Positions 29,293 to 38,400 of a stretch of 39,989 bases of DNA are shown in pieces. Within the stretch, counting starts at the first letter, position 1. Every line of letters starts with the position of its first letter. Made by a program: the position numbers and the translations under genes. The stretch spans positions 1 to 39,989 of the forward strand of contig CAZHGD010000058.1 of NCBI GenBank assembly GCA_964531735.1. The letters are read 5' to 3'. A model generated the notes under the pieces. It was given only the letters and a program-made list of their open reading frames with translations, had not been told where the DNA came from and ran no database searches. This DNA is from CAZHGD01 sp964531735. GTDB lineage: Bacteria; Armatimonadota; UBA10988.

Positions 29293-32115
29293 CTACTTCA
29301 CCATCACCACCGGCAGCACGCTGCGCACCGTCGCCGGGCGCTCGCAGGTGGCGTGCTGCCGCCCTTTCGTCAGCGCTTTGACCCGCTCGCTGATGTAGGC
29401 GTCCAACTCCGCCAGCGTCACCACGCCGTCGCCGTTGTGGTCGGCCTGGCCGCTCAACGCCTCGACCAGCGCCTTGGTGAACGCGCCGTTATGCCACTCG
29501 TCCTGCTCGTAGCTCACTTCCGACGGCATGCAACTCGACAGCGTGATCAGGCCGACTTCGTCGGATAGCGCATCGCGCAGCACATTGGTGTACTCGAGCC
29601 GCCCGCCGGCCTTCCGGGCACCCGTCGCGCCGGCCGAATGGCAGGTGTCCAGCGCCAGCAGCACCTTGCCGGGCATGGCGCGCAGCGCGGTGCGGAACTG
29701 CGACCAGTGCAGGCCCGTCCGCCGCAGCCGCTCGGTATCGCCGTCAGAGGGCAGGAAGTAGTACTCCCCCGCGCTGTCGGCCAGGCCGTGGCCGGCCAGG
29801 AACACCACCGCATAGTCTCGCTGGGTGACCTGCCGGGTCAGCCACTCCAGCGCGTCCAGCACGCCGCCCTGGCTGGCCTCCTGGTCCGTGAGGAGCTTCA
29901 CTTCGACCTTGCGGAACAGCTTGCCGGCCTGCTGCTGCAGCACGTTGGCCAGGTCGGTGGCGTCCTTCGCCGCGTAGCGGAGCGTGTAGTCCTTGTTGGC
30001 GTAGGCGGAGACGCCGACGGCCAGCACGTACATGGCCGGCTTCTGCTCCTCAGCGCCGTAGCGGATGGTGACCGACACCGGCACGCTGTGTGAGCCGGCG
30101 TCGTTGGTGGCGATGGCGCTGATGGTGTTCTCGCCGGGGGTCAACGGCACGGTGACCTGCTGCTCGGACGGGTCGCGGTAGGGCACAAACACAAACCGAC
30201 CGCCGGTCAGCGGCCGGCCGTTGACCAAGGGGATGAGCGCCACCACCTTGCGGTGGTTGGGGTCCTTCACGCGCAGGCGGACGGTGACCTCGCTGGTCGC
30301 CACGGTGGCGCCGTCGGCGGGAGCGAGGATCTCCACGCGCGGTGGCGCGAACTCGGTGATCCGCGCCGCCACTCTCGCGGTGTCGGTCTGCTGCTTGCGC
30401 GCCGTGTCGGCTTGCTGGACGGCCTCGGCCACACTGCCGCAGTCCAGCAGACGCTGGATGACGTCGGGCCGGTAGAACTGCTCGCGGAACTGCGTGGCCG
30501 GGTAGTACTCGGGCTCCACGTCGTCGGCCCGGTTGACCTGCCAGCCAATCCACTTCTCGGCGGCTGGGGTGCAGGCATAGTAGCCCTCCTCGGTCCAGGC
30601 AATCCAGTTGCCGTTGGTGGCCGGGAAGATGCTCAGCAGCGGCGACACCTCGAAGCCCGGGCCCGTGAGCGGCCAGATGCGCAGCGTCTGGCAGTGCCCG
30701 CCACCCAGCGCATAGCGTCCGTCGGCTGTGTCGATGACTCGCTCCGCACCGCAGGTCCGCAGCCGCTTGACCACCGGGCCTTCGCCGGGGCGGAGGATCT
30801 CGAGCCAGCTGCTGCGCACCACGGCCAGTTGGCCGCTCGACAGCCAACTGACGGCGGGCGAACTGCCGAGGTCGACGCGCGGCTTGCCGTCGGGCCGTTC
30901 GTCCACCGTCCACGCGTTGGCGTTGTTGCTCAGCACGCCGTAGGGGCTGCGCAGTTGCGGCAGACGCCACTGGCTGGCTTCGCCCGCAGGCTCGAGCGCC
31001 AACGTCCTGAGGTTGAAACGCTGCGTCGGTGGATTGGCGGACAGGACGGCCTGAATCGTGAAGCCCGGGCTACCGTCCTGGAGCCCCCAGCCCAGGTCAC
31101 CCAGGAAGCAGGCGGCCCCATGTCGTTGGAGGCGGCAGGTGCCGTCGGTGGTGTCGAAGACCGCGATGCCGCCGTCCTTGAGGCCGGCTGCCAGCAGACC
31201 GGCCTTGGTGTCAAGGCTCAGCGAGACGCAACCCGGTTCGGGCAGCGTGCGGATGACGCTGCGGTCCAGCAGGCTGTACTGGCATGTCCGGCCCTCGTAG
31301 GAGGTCGCCCACACCGAGCGTTCGTCGGGCTCCAGGACCAGCCCGAACAGGCCGTCGGGCAAGTCGGGCAAGGCCGGGGTAGCCACGCCCGTCGTGACCT
31401 CCCACCGCACCAGACCCGTGGCGCCGGCCCGGGCCAGCAAGTGCTTGCTGTCGCTCTGCCAGGCCAGCGCGCCAACGCAGTTCGACAGGTGGCGGACACT
31501 CGTCGGGGTGCCGAGGGTGAGCGTCGCGCGCGAGTTCGGTTGGCGGACCAGCACCACCCGGTTGTTGTGGCCGGTCGCGATGTACCGCCCGTCGGGCGAC
31601 CACGCCACGCTCGACGCCCGCCGGTGGCCGGGCATGCCCTCCGGCATCTCGACGAGCGACTGTACCGCGCCGGTCTCCACGGCCGCGATGCCGAGGCCGC
31701 CATCGAAACCGACTGAGGCGACGAGGCTGCTGTCGGGTGAGAAGCTCACCACGGAGCAGGGAGCCGGCAGCCGGACGACGCGGCGCAGGCGAAAGGTCGC
31801 CACCTCGTACAGGGCCAGGAGCTGCTTCTCGGTGGCCGCCGCCAGCCAACGCCCGTCAGGCGATGCCGCCAGCGCGATGGTGTAGTCAGCCTCCCGCAAG
31901 CGCACGGTCTTGACCACCTCGCCGCTGGTGGTGTCCCAGGCGCGCACCGTCCCGTCGACCCCCAGCGTCGCCAACAGCCGGGTGCCCGGTATCAAGCACG
32001 AGGTGTCGACTGACCGGTTGTGCGTCCCCGGGTCAACTCGCAACTCCGGCTTCCCCTCACCGGACCAAGCTGCCGTCGCCAGCACCAGGATGATCCACCA
32101 AGCCGTACGAGCCAT
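29293..32115 (-). CDS. Secreted WD40-metacaspase (peptidase C14) with EF-hand loop
   Basis: 940 residues, starting at the ATG at 32115 with GGGGAG upstream; an in-frame start further up lacks a ribosome site. A signal peptide (MARTAWWIILVLATAAWSGE) is followed by a long WD40-type propeller (about 25-500; FDTTDGT, AWSPDGRYIATG). A helical linker and an Ig-like domain (about 588-690; RVEILAPADGATVATSEV) follow. The caspase-fold domain fills about 695-940. The catalytic dyad is intact: His776 in FLAGHG and Cys825 in LDTCHSAG. A perfect 12-residue EF-hand loop (DHNGDGVVTLAE, 892-903) suggests calcium dependence. Metacaspases cleave after Arg or Lys. Export is unusual and raises a role in envelope or extracellular proteolysis. 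It may instead be a membrane-anchored signalling protein if the N-terminus is not cleaved. Confidence 0.92.
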   Translation of the reverse strand: MARTAWWIILVLATAAWSGEGKPELRVDPGTHNRSVDTSCLIPGTRLLATLGVDGTVRAWDTTSGEVVKTVRLREADYTIALAASPDGRWLAAATEKQLLALYEVATFRLRRVVRLPAPCSVVSFSPDSSLVASVGFDGGLGIAAVETGAVQSLVEMPEGMPGHRRASSVAWSPDGRYIATGHNNRVVLVRQPNSRATLTLGTPTSVRHLSNCVGALAWQSDSKHLLARAGATGLVRWEVTTGVATPALPDLPDGLFGLVLEPDERSVWATSYEGRTCQYSLLDRSVIRTLPEPGCVSLSLDTKAGLLAAGLKDGGIAVFDTTDGTCRLQRHGAACFLGDLGWGLQDGSPGFTIQAVLSANPPTQRFNLRTLALEPAGEASQWRLPQLRSPYGVLSNNANAWTVDERPDGKPRVDLGSSPAVSWLSSGQLAVVRSSWLEILRPGEGPVVKRLRTCGAERVIDTADGRYALGGGHCQTLRIWPLTGPGFEVSPLLSIFPATNGNWIAWTEEGYYACTPAAEKWIGWQVNRADDVEPEYYPATQFREQFYRPDVIQRLLDCGSVAEAVQQADTARKQQTDTARVAARITEFAPPRVEILAPADGATVATSEVTVRLRVKDPNHRKVVALIPLVNGRPLTGGRFVFVPYRDPSEQQVTVPLTPGENTISAIATNDAGSHSVPVSVTIRYGAEEQKPAMYVLAVGVSAYANKDYTLRYAAKDATDLANVLQQQAGKLFRKVEVKLLTDQEASQGGVLDALEWLTRQVTQRDYAVVFLAGHGLADSAGEYYFLPSDGDTERLRRTGLHWSQFRTALRAMPGKVLLALDTCHSAGATGARKAGGRLEYTNVLRDALSDEVGLITLSSCMPSEVSYEQDEWHNGAFTKALVEALSGQADHNGDGVVTLAELDAYISERVKALTKGRQHATCERPATVRSVLPVVMVK

Positions 32116-32182
32116 GTGCCACTCCCCAGTAGGCCGGAATCGGCGTCTGCTTACACCGCTATGACGAGGCCACCTGCCGGGG

Positions 32183-32218
32183 CTGGATGATGGTTCTGTT
32201 ACAGTAACCATCATCCAG
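32183..32218. repeat. Perfect 36-bp inverted repeat between the SDR and metacaspase genes
   Basis: The arms CTGGATGATGGTT (32183-32195) and AACCATCATCCAG (32206-32218) are exact reverse complements. The 10-base centre contains CTGTTACAG, which is itself nearly palindromic. There is no T-tract on either side, so it is not a simple intrinsic terminator. It sits 68 bases before the metacaspase start and 61 bases after the SDR stop, in an otherwise featureless 163-bp gap. It may be a regulator binding site, an RNA hairpin ending the SDR transcript, or a member of a dispersed repeat family. Confidence 0.85.
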
Positions 32219-32278
32219 TGGTGAGACACAGGGCGCCGCGCCGGCTCACACCGCGTGACCTGCCGGCGAGACACCGGC

Positions 32279-33025
32279 TCAGCAGATCCGCATGGTCAGG
32301 CCGCCGTCGACCACCACCGTCTCGCCGGTCAGGTAGGTGTTGTCGATCATCGCCAGCACCATCTGCGCGATGTCCTCAGGCGTGCCTTCGCGGTGCAGCG
32401 GCACGCGGTTCTTCAGGTTGTGCTGCTTGGCCTCTTCGGTCATCGCGGCGTGGAAGTCGGTGCGGACGATGCCGGGGCAGATGGCGTTGACGCGAATGTT
32501 CTCGTCGGCCAGCTCCCAGGCCAGACAGCGCGTGAACTGGATGACCGCGCCCTTGACCGTGCCGTAGACGCAGGCGCCGGGCAGGCCGCGGAGGCCGGCC
32601 ACCGAGCCGACGTTGATGATCACCCCGGCGTCGGACTTGCGCAGCAGCGGAACGGTGGCCCGGCAGACGTAGAAGGCGCCTTTGACGTGTGTCTGGAAGG
32701 TGCGGTCCCACTGCTCTTCGGTGAGGTCCATCAGCTTGCCGGGCTGGCCGTAGCCGGCGTTGTTCATGACCACGTCGAGCCCGCCCCAAGCGGCGTCCAG
32801 ATCGCTGACCGCCCGCTCGACGTCTGCGCGGCAGCCGACGTCACCTTGGTAGGCGCGCGCCTCGGCCGCGCCGGCCTCGCGGCACAGGCGGACCGTCTCG
32901 TCGGCGCCGTCGCTGTTGCCGAAGTAGGTGATGGCCACGCGCGCGCCGCGGTTGGCCAGGGCTACGGCCACGGCGCGGCCGATGCCGCGGCTGCCGCCGG
33001 TAACCAGAGCACGCTGTTCTGCCAT
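32279..33025 (-). CDS. Short-chain dehydrogenase/reductase (FabG-like classical SDR)
   Basis: 248 residues, starting at the ATG at 33025 with GGAGGA upstream. An in-frame start at 33142 lies before the promoter and is excluded. All classical SDR signatures are present: TGGSRGIG (nucleotide binding), NNAG, the catalytic Ser in GSVAG, Tyr-x3-Lys (YGTVK), PGIVRTDF and the C-terminal VDGG. The length is typical of 3-oxoacyl-ACP reductases and of many sugar or polyol dehydrogenases, so the substrate is open. The Arg at GSRGIG fits either cofactor, though NADP(H) is common with that motif. Cytosolic. It has its own promoter and is divergent from the EEP-family gene. A role in sugar metabolism would suit the neighbourhood but is inference. 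Confidence 0.93.
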   Translation of the reverse strand: MAEQRALVTGGSRGIGRAVAVALANRGARVAITYFGNSDGADETVRLCREAGAAEARAYQGDVGCRADVERAVSDLDAAWGGLDVVMNNAGYGQPGKLMDLTEEQWDRTFQTHVKGAFYVCRATVPLLRKSDAGVIINVGSVAGLRGLPGACVYGTVKGAVIQFTRCLAWELADENIRVNAICPGIVRTDFHAAMTEEAKQHNLKNRVPLHREGTPEDIAQMVLAMIDNTYLTGETVVVDGGLTMRIC

Positions 33026-33050
33026 GGGTCTTATCCTCCGAGTCCCAGGC

Positions 33051-33079
33051 AGGCTAGCCGCGCGCTGCTGACAAGTCAA
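33051..33079 (-). promoter_or_regulatory. Promoter of the SDR gene
   Basis: On the minus strand TTGACT (33079-33074), 17-base spacer, TAGCCT (33056-33051). The leader would be about 19 bases, ending in GGAGGA. Confidence 0.6.
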
Positions 33080-33083
33080 GCCG

Positions 33084-33112
33084 GTGACACATCCTGGATG
33101 TGCTGGTAGGCT
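33084..33112 (+). promoter_or_regulatory. Possible promoter of the EEP-family gene
   Basis: GTGACA (33084-33089), 17-base spacer, TAGGCT (33107-33112). It points away from the SDR promoter. Transcription would start at about 33120, so use of the GTG there would be leaderless; the ATG at 33177 would then have a leader of nearly 60 bases. Confidence 0.35.
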
Positions 33113-33119
33113 GTCAGAC

Positions 33120-34139
33120 GTGGGCCAGAGCGAGCAGAGCACGGAGAAGCAGGGATCGCGGCGCAGCGTGCGCCGGATGGTCTGGTTGGTCAGTGGCTAC
33201 CTGCTGGTGCTGCTCCTGGCGCAACGCGTGGGGGCCGAGGACTACTGGCCGACGCTGCTGCTGACCTACATGCCGCAGGTGCTGCCGCTCACGCCGGCGG
33301 CGGTGCTCGTGCTCTGGGTCGGCTGGCGCGGACGCTGGGTGGCGCGCGTCTGGGCCGCGGCGGTGGTGCTCTTCGCGCTGTTCGCCTTCGGCGATCTGCA
33401 GTTGCCGCTGCCGGTCCAGCGGCCGGTGGGCCAGCCGGTGCGCGTGCTGACCTGCAACACGCACTACGGACGTGGCGGCGTCGCCCGGATCGCCGCCCTG
33501 ATCGACCGTTGGCAACCCGACGTGGTCTGCCTGCAAGAGGTCTGCGCCTTCCGCGAGACGCCCGATCCGGGTCCCGAGTTCCGCCGCCAACTGGCCGGCT
33601 GGCACATCGCCGCCGCGGGCGAGCAGATGACGTTGACCCGCCGGCCGCAGCGCTGGACCACCACGCACGTCGTGCCGGGTCACCACGCCTACCACGTGCT
33701 CGAGGTCGGCCTGGACCTGGGCGGCACGCCGCTGACCATCTTCAACACGCATGTGGAGACGGCGGCCGGCCCCGAGATGATCGATGACGGCTGGGCGAAG
33801 ATGCCGCGGTTCATCCACGGCATGAACGCGGTGCGAGCCACCCATGCCCAGGTCATCGACGCCGCCCTGGATGCGGCTCGCGGCCCGAAGATCCTCTGCG
33901 GCGACTTCAACACGCCGCCGCTCGGCCACTACTACGCGTACTTCCAGCGCCGCCTCACCGATGCCTTCACCCAGTCGGGCTGCGGCCTCGGCTACACCTT
34001 CCGGGCCGACTTCCCCGTCCTGCGCATCGACTACGTCTGGCTCGACGAGCGCGTCACCGCGACCCGTTGCACGCCGTTGCCCGACGCCGGCTCCGACCAC
34101 CTGCCGCTGCTGGCCGAACTGGTCGTGACCAGACCTTGA
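33120..34139 (+). CDS. Membrane-anchored endonuclease/exonuclease/phosphatase-family protein
   Basis: 339 residues from the GTG at 33120. Alternatives are the GTG at 33084 and the ATG at 33177; the middle one is preferred because GGTAGG lies 9 bases upstream and it keeps the basic stretch RRSVRR before the first membrane helix. Two or three helices (about 20-85) precede an EEP domain: VLTCNTHYGRGG, DVVCLQEV (metal-binding Glu), TIFNTHVE, ILCGDFNTPP (catalytic Asp and Asn), IDYVWLDE and GSDHLPLLAELV (catalytic Asp-His). It should be a Mg-dependent phosphodiesterase or phosphatase whose catalytic domain is probably on the outer face of the membrane. Related proteins include DNases and sphingomyelinase-like enzymes; the substrate is unknown. 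The ceramidase-fold gene lies 42 bp downstream. Confidence 0.87.
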   Translation: MGQSEQSTEKQGSRRSVRRMVWLVSGYLLVLLLAQRVGAEDYWPTLLLTYMPQVLPLTPAAVLVLWVGWRGRWVARVWAAAVVLFALFAFGDLQLPLPVQRPVGQPVRVLTCNTHYGRGGVARIAALIDRWQPDVVCLQEVCAFRETPDPGPEFRRQLAGWHIAAAGEQMTLTRRPQRWTTTHVVPGHHAYHVLEVGLDLGGTPLTIFNTHVETAAGPEMIDDGWAKMPRFIHGMNAVRATHAQVIDAALDAARGPKILCGDFNTPPLGHYYAYFQRRLTDAFTQSGCGLGYTFRADFPVLRIDYVWLDERVTATRCTPLPDAGSDHLPLLAELVVTRP

Positions 34140-34164
34140 ACCGCTGAGGTCACCGCGCTAAGCT
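34136..34164 (+). promoter_or_regulatory. Possible promoter of the ceramidase-fold gene
   Basis: TTGAAC (34136-34141), overlapping the upstream stop codon, 17-base spacer, TAAGCT (34159-34164). The leader would be only about 10 bases, which is tight around the GGGAGAG ribosome site. Confidence 0.4.
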
Positions 34165-34181
34165 TGCGCCGGGAGAGCCTC

Positions 34182-35456
34182 ATGCGCGTGGGTGCCAGCA
34201 GGCGGGACATCACTCCGCCACACGGTCTGTGGATGTCGGGCTATGGCGGGCGCACCGTCGCCACCTCGACCACCGATGCCCTGGAGGTGCGGGCGTTGGC
34301 GGTGGACGACGAGCACGGTGGCCGCGCCCTGATCGTGGCGGCGGACCTGCTCGGCTTCGACTACGACTTCGTGGCCGCCGCGCGCGCCGCTATCGAGCAG
34401 CGTACCGGCATCGGTGCCGACGGCATCCTGCTCAACGCCTCGCACACGCACTGCGGGCCGGCGGTGATCAACCACCTGGTCAGCGAGGCGCCGCACCTGG
34501 ACCTGGCCTACCGCGAGCGGCTGATGGACTCGCTGCTGGCGGCCGCCGACGAAGCTTGGGCCAACCGACGCCCGGCAGTCGCCGCGTGCGGCATGGGCGC
34601 GTGCCGCATCGGCATCAACCGCCGCGCGCCGCGGGCGCCGTTCGGCATGGCGCCAGACCCGCGGGGCTTCTATGATGCCACCGTGGGCGTGCTGGCCTTC
34701 ACCGATCCGGCCGATGGTCGTCCGCTGGCGGTGGTGTTCAACGCCACCTGCCACCCGACCACGCTGGGCGCGGCCACCACCTGGTCGGCCGAATGGCCCG
34801 GTGCCGCGCGGCGGTCGGTCGACGCCTACCTGGGCGACGGCTGCACCAGCCTCTTCCTGCAGGGCGCCTGCGGCAACATCCGGCCGCGCACCTTCGGGTT
34901 CGGCCAGAGCGGGTTCCGCCAGGGCACCTACGAGGAACTGGAGCGCCAAGGCCACGCCTGCGCCCACGAGGTGATTCGCCTGCTCCAGGACGCACTGCAG
35001 CCGGCTGCGGGCGACCTGACGGTGCGGCGCCTGCCGTGCGCACTGCCACTCGACCAGATCCGGTCGGCCGACGACATCCGCGCCCGCGCCGCAGCGGGCG
35101 AGCCGTGGGCGCAGGACTACGCCAACCATGCCGAGCGCCGGTGGCCGGGCCTCGACCTGCCCGACACGCTGCCCTACGAGGTGCAGATGCTCACCCTTGG
35201 TGAGGCCGTCTCCATCGTGGCCATCCCCGGCGAGGTGGTCAGCGAGTATGCCGCCGCCACCCGGGCGATGGTGCCGCGACCGACGCTGTTCTGCGGCTAC
35301 TCGAACGGTCTGCCGACCTACATTCCGACCGCGCGCATACGCCGGCAAGGCGGGTACGAAGGCACCGGTGCGAACGTCTTCTTCGGTATGCCGGGCTGCC
35401 TGCGTGAGGACGCCGAGTTGGTCATCCTGGGCAAGATCGAGGAGGCGCTGGGGTAG
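34182..35456 (+). CDS. Neutral/alkaline ceramidase N-terminal-domain-like protein, ceramidase serine absent
   Basis: 424 residues, starting at the ATG at 34182 with GGGAGAG upstream. The opening VGASRRDITPPHGLWMSGYG, then ILLNASHTHCGP (zinc-binding HTH) and VFNATCHPTTLG match the neutral ceramidase N-terminal fold. In true ceramidases the nucleophilic serine lies in GDVSPN. Here the equivalent stretch reads GACGNIRPRTFG, with Arg in the serine position. The protein also lacks a signal peptide and the C-terminal Ig-like domain of secreted ceramidases. Many such homologues in environmental bacteria have unknown hydrolase or amidase roles. It is probably a cytosolic metal-dependent hydrolase, perhaps acting on a sugar derivative given the surroundings; ceramide cleavage is unlikely. 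It ends 14 bases from the convergent heparinase-like gene. Confidence 0.85.
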   Translation: MRVGASRRDITPPHGLWMSGYGGRTVATSTTDALEVRALAVDDEHGGRALIVAADLLGFDYDFVAAARAAIEQRTGIGADGILLNASHTHCGPAVINHLVSEAPHLDLAYRERLMDSLLAAADEAWANRRPAVAACGMGACRIGINRRAPRAPFGMAPDPRGFYDATVGVLAFTDPADGRPLAVVFNATCHPTTLGAATTWSAEWPGAARRSVDAYLGDGCTSLFLQGACGNIRPRTFGFGQSGFRQGTYEELERQGHACAHEVIRLLQDALQPAAGDLTVRRLPCALPLDQIRSADDIRARAAAGEPWAQDYANHAERRWPGLDLPDTLPYEVQMLTLGEAVSIVAIPGEVVSEYAAATRAMVPRPTLFCGYSNGLPTYIPTARIRRQGGYEGTGANVFFGMPGCLREDAELVILGKIEEALG

Positions 35457-35469
35457 GGCGGCGCTGCCG

Positions 35470-38400
35470 CTACGGCGCCGTCGGCTCCAGCCCGATCTGG
35501 TCCAGGTTCATGCTACCGCCCAACTGCTCCAGACGGATGCGGTGCCGGCCGGCGGACAGCGCCTGGGGCAGGGGCACGCGGAACCAGCGCCAGTCATCGG
35601 TGGTGCGGCACCAGCCCCCGGTCGGCGGCAGGCGGACGAGTTCGGCGCCGGCGGCCGGCGTACCGTCGAGGTACAGGCCGCGCAGCACCGGGCCGTCGTC
35701 GCCCGCGCCGCGCACCAGCAAGCTCCAGCGACCCGCCGTCGGCACCGTCAGCTCCCATTCGGCCCATTGGCCGGGCGTATCCCACACGCAGTGGGCCACG
35801 CCGCCCGAGGCACCGACCTTCTCCATCGCCTTGCCCTTCACCGGGCCTTCGGCGGCCAGCTTTTCGGCCTCGACCAGCACCGCGGTCGCGGCGGGTTTGG
35901 CGCCCTTGGGCAGCATGGCCGCGTCGACGGTGGTGCCGGGCAACGGCTGCAGTTCGATGCGGTCCAGTTGGCGACCGGTCAGCAGCAGCGTGTGCGGCCC
36001 TGCCGCCAGGACCACCGGCTGGTCGGGTGGGTAGGCGCGGCCGTCCAGCGTGAGCAGATGCTCGCCCGGGCCACCGGCCACGCGGATCGTGCCGCGGACG
36101 GTGGTGGCGGTGCGGAACAGGCTCCAGTAGTGGTAGGCGAAGCCGTCGGCCCGGCGCTGCGCATAGCCTTGCACCGTGGCCACGGGCTCGGTACCGAGCA
36201 GCGGCTGCGCCGGCAGCGCGTGCGACAGCGCCGCCACGGGTCCGCTGTCGGGTCGCACCAGGCGGCCGTCGCCCTGCGTGGTGATGCGGCCCTCGGCGGT
36301 CTCCAGCACGGCCGTGTCGCCGCGGACGGGCAGACGGACCAGCTCGGCGCCGTCGGTGCCACCTTGCCGGGCGCGGACCACCGTGCCGTCGATCAGCAAT
36401 ACGCGCGCCAGGCGCCCGTCGGTCGTGCGAGCGACCACAGCCACCTCGCCATCGGTGCTGAGCCCGTCGGCCAGCTCGGTGGTAGCCAGCGGACCGGTGG
36501 CGCCGGCCTGGCGGCAGAGCACGGTGTAGGTCAGCCCGTCGGCGCTGAACCGGCCACCCAGGGCGTTGGTGGCCGCCACCGGCTCGACGCCATCGGCCGG
36601 CGCGGTGCCGCGCTGGATGCGCATGACGGCCAGGAACTGCTCGTCGGCCCGCCGGGCCGCGGGTGTGGCGGCCAGGTGGTACTCCAGCGGCGTCACTTCG
36701 GGTGGCGAGGGTCGCGTGCTGTAGCGGTCCACCGGTTGCGCGTCGGCCGGGAAGCCCGAGGTGACCTTGAGCGTCGCGTCCGCCGGTGCCAGGAAGCGGC
36801 CCGACAGTGAGGCTCGCCCGCTGGTCAACCGGAAGCTGCGGCGGGCGGCGTCGATCTTCGGCTCGCCGACGCTCTGGAGCAGCCAGTCGAACTGCGCCGG
36901 CCCGCTGGCCGCGGCCAGCCGGTCGCAGATGACCACGAAGCCCGGCTTGATGAACAGCAGCCGGCGGGTGAACTGCTTGACCTGCCCGCGGTAGACCAGC
37001 GGCGAGGTGACCTCGCCCTCGGTGTAGCCGAAGCCAGGCGACTCGAACCAGCGCGCGATGCGGCCGTCGGCGCCGTCACGACGCGAGCCCTGGTCCTGAC
37101 CGTTGACCAGCACGCTGCAATGGGCGCGCGTGAGCGTCGACCACTTGGTGAACTGCGGGCTGCCGTACCAGTCGTAGTGTCCGCCGTCGATGGCCAGCTT
37201 CTCGCCGTAGGCGTGGATGACGAAGCCGTTCAGGTCCTCGTGCTGGTGCCCGGCGTAGAACGGTCCCGAGCGCATGGCCACGGTGACGCCGTCGCGGCCG
37301 TCGACCAGCGAGGTGTTGAACACCGCCCAGCCGATGAACCGGTAGTGCACCGACGGCGGGATGTCCACCGGCGGCTTGGGCATGGTCGCGCCGCTGACCT
37401 CGCGCGCGCCGCCATACCACAGACCGCACGGGTCACCCGTCTGCCGGGCCAGTTCCAGCACCTGCTTCTGGGCATAGGGGCCGACGATGCCGTGGTTCGG
37501 CTGGCCCGTGTCGGCGAACGAGACGGTGTAGCCTTGCGGCGGCGTGGTGTAGAGCGGGAAACGGCAGGTCTGGCGCATCCACGGATGCTGGTAGAGATCG
37601 ATGCCGGTGACGCGCTTCATCAGCTCGGCGTAGCCGTTCATGAACAGCAGGCCATAGCCCCAGTAGCTGATGCCCTCGTTGTTGTCGCCATCGTACCCGA
37701 GCGCGCAGAGGAAGCGGCCAACGAAGAGGTCGAGCGAGTAGCGCGCCCAGTCACTCGCCGCCGGCAGCTCGCCACAGAGCACCAGGCCCGACTCGGCGAG
37801 GGCCAGCACGTTGAGCCACGAGTGGTTGTTGTACTCGTTGGCGCGGTAAGGGTTGTGGTGGTCCCAGAACTGCTTGGCACGGGCCTCGATGGCCTGGCGC
37901 ACGGGCGCCAGGGCGGTGGGTGTATCGACCTCGGCCAGGGCGTCGTAGCAGGAGTTGAGCCCGCGCAGGAAATGGTGCGCGCCGATATCGCCGTTGCGCA
38001 TCGAGCTGCCGCCGGCGGGGTCCCAGCGACTGGCCTTCAGGGCCAGCTCGCGGGTCCAGCCACGCACTTGCTCATCGCCGGTCACCGCGCAGAGCCGACC
38101 CAAGCGCTCCAGCCGGCCGCCGGCCCGACTGGTGATGCCGCCATGCGCCTTGCCGTACCACTCGATCCAGGTTGGCCAACGCGCGTCACCGGCGACCCAC
38201 ACCGGGCAGTCGTCGTCGATGCCCTGCCGGTGGATGTTCGCCGCTTCGGACACCAGGCGAGCCCGCTCGGCCACGCTCAGCTTGGCGCGCTCGGCGGGCG
38301 CATCCACCAGGCGGGGGTGCGCCCGTCTGGCGAATGCGGTCCAGTCGATGGCCGGCGCCTGGAAGCGATGGGCTTCGGGCTCGATGGTCACCCGTTCGGC

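Noticed and set aside
35128..36810. Plus-strand open frame of 560 codons running from the ceramidase-fold gene into the heparinase-like gene
   Set aside because: It spans two real genes in the wrong frames and has low-complexity composition. The convergent stops at 35456 and 35470 are well supported.
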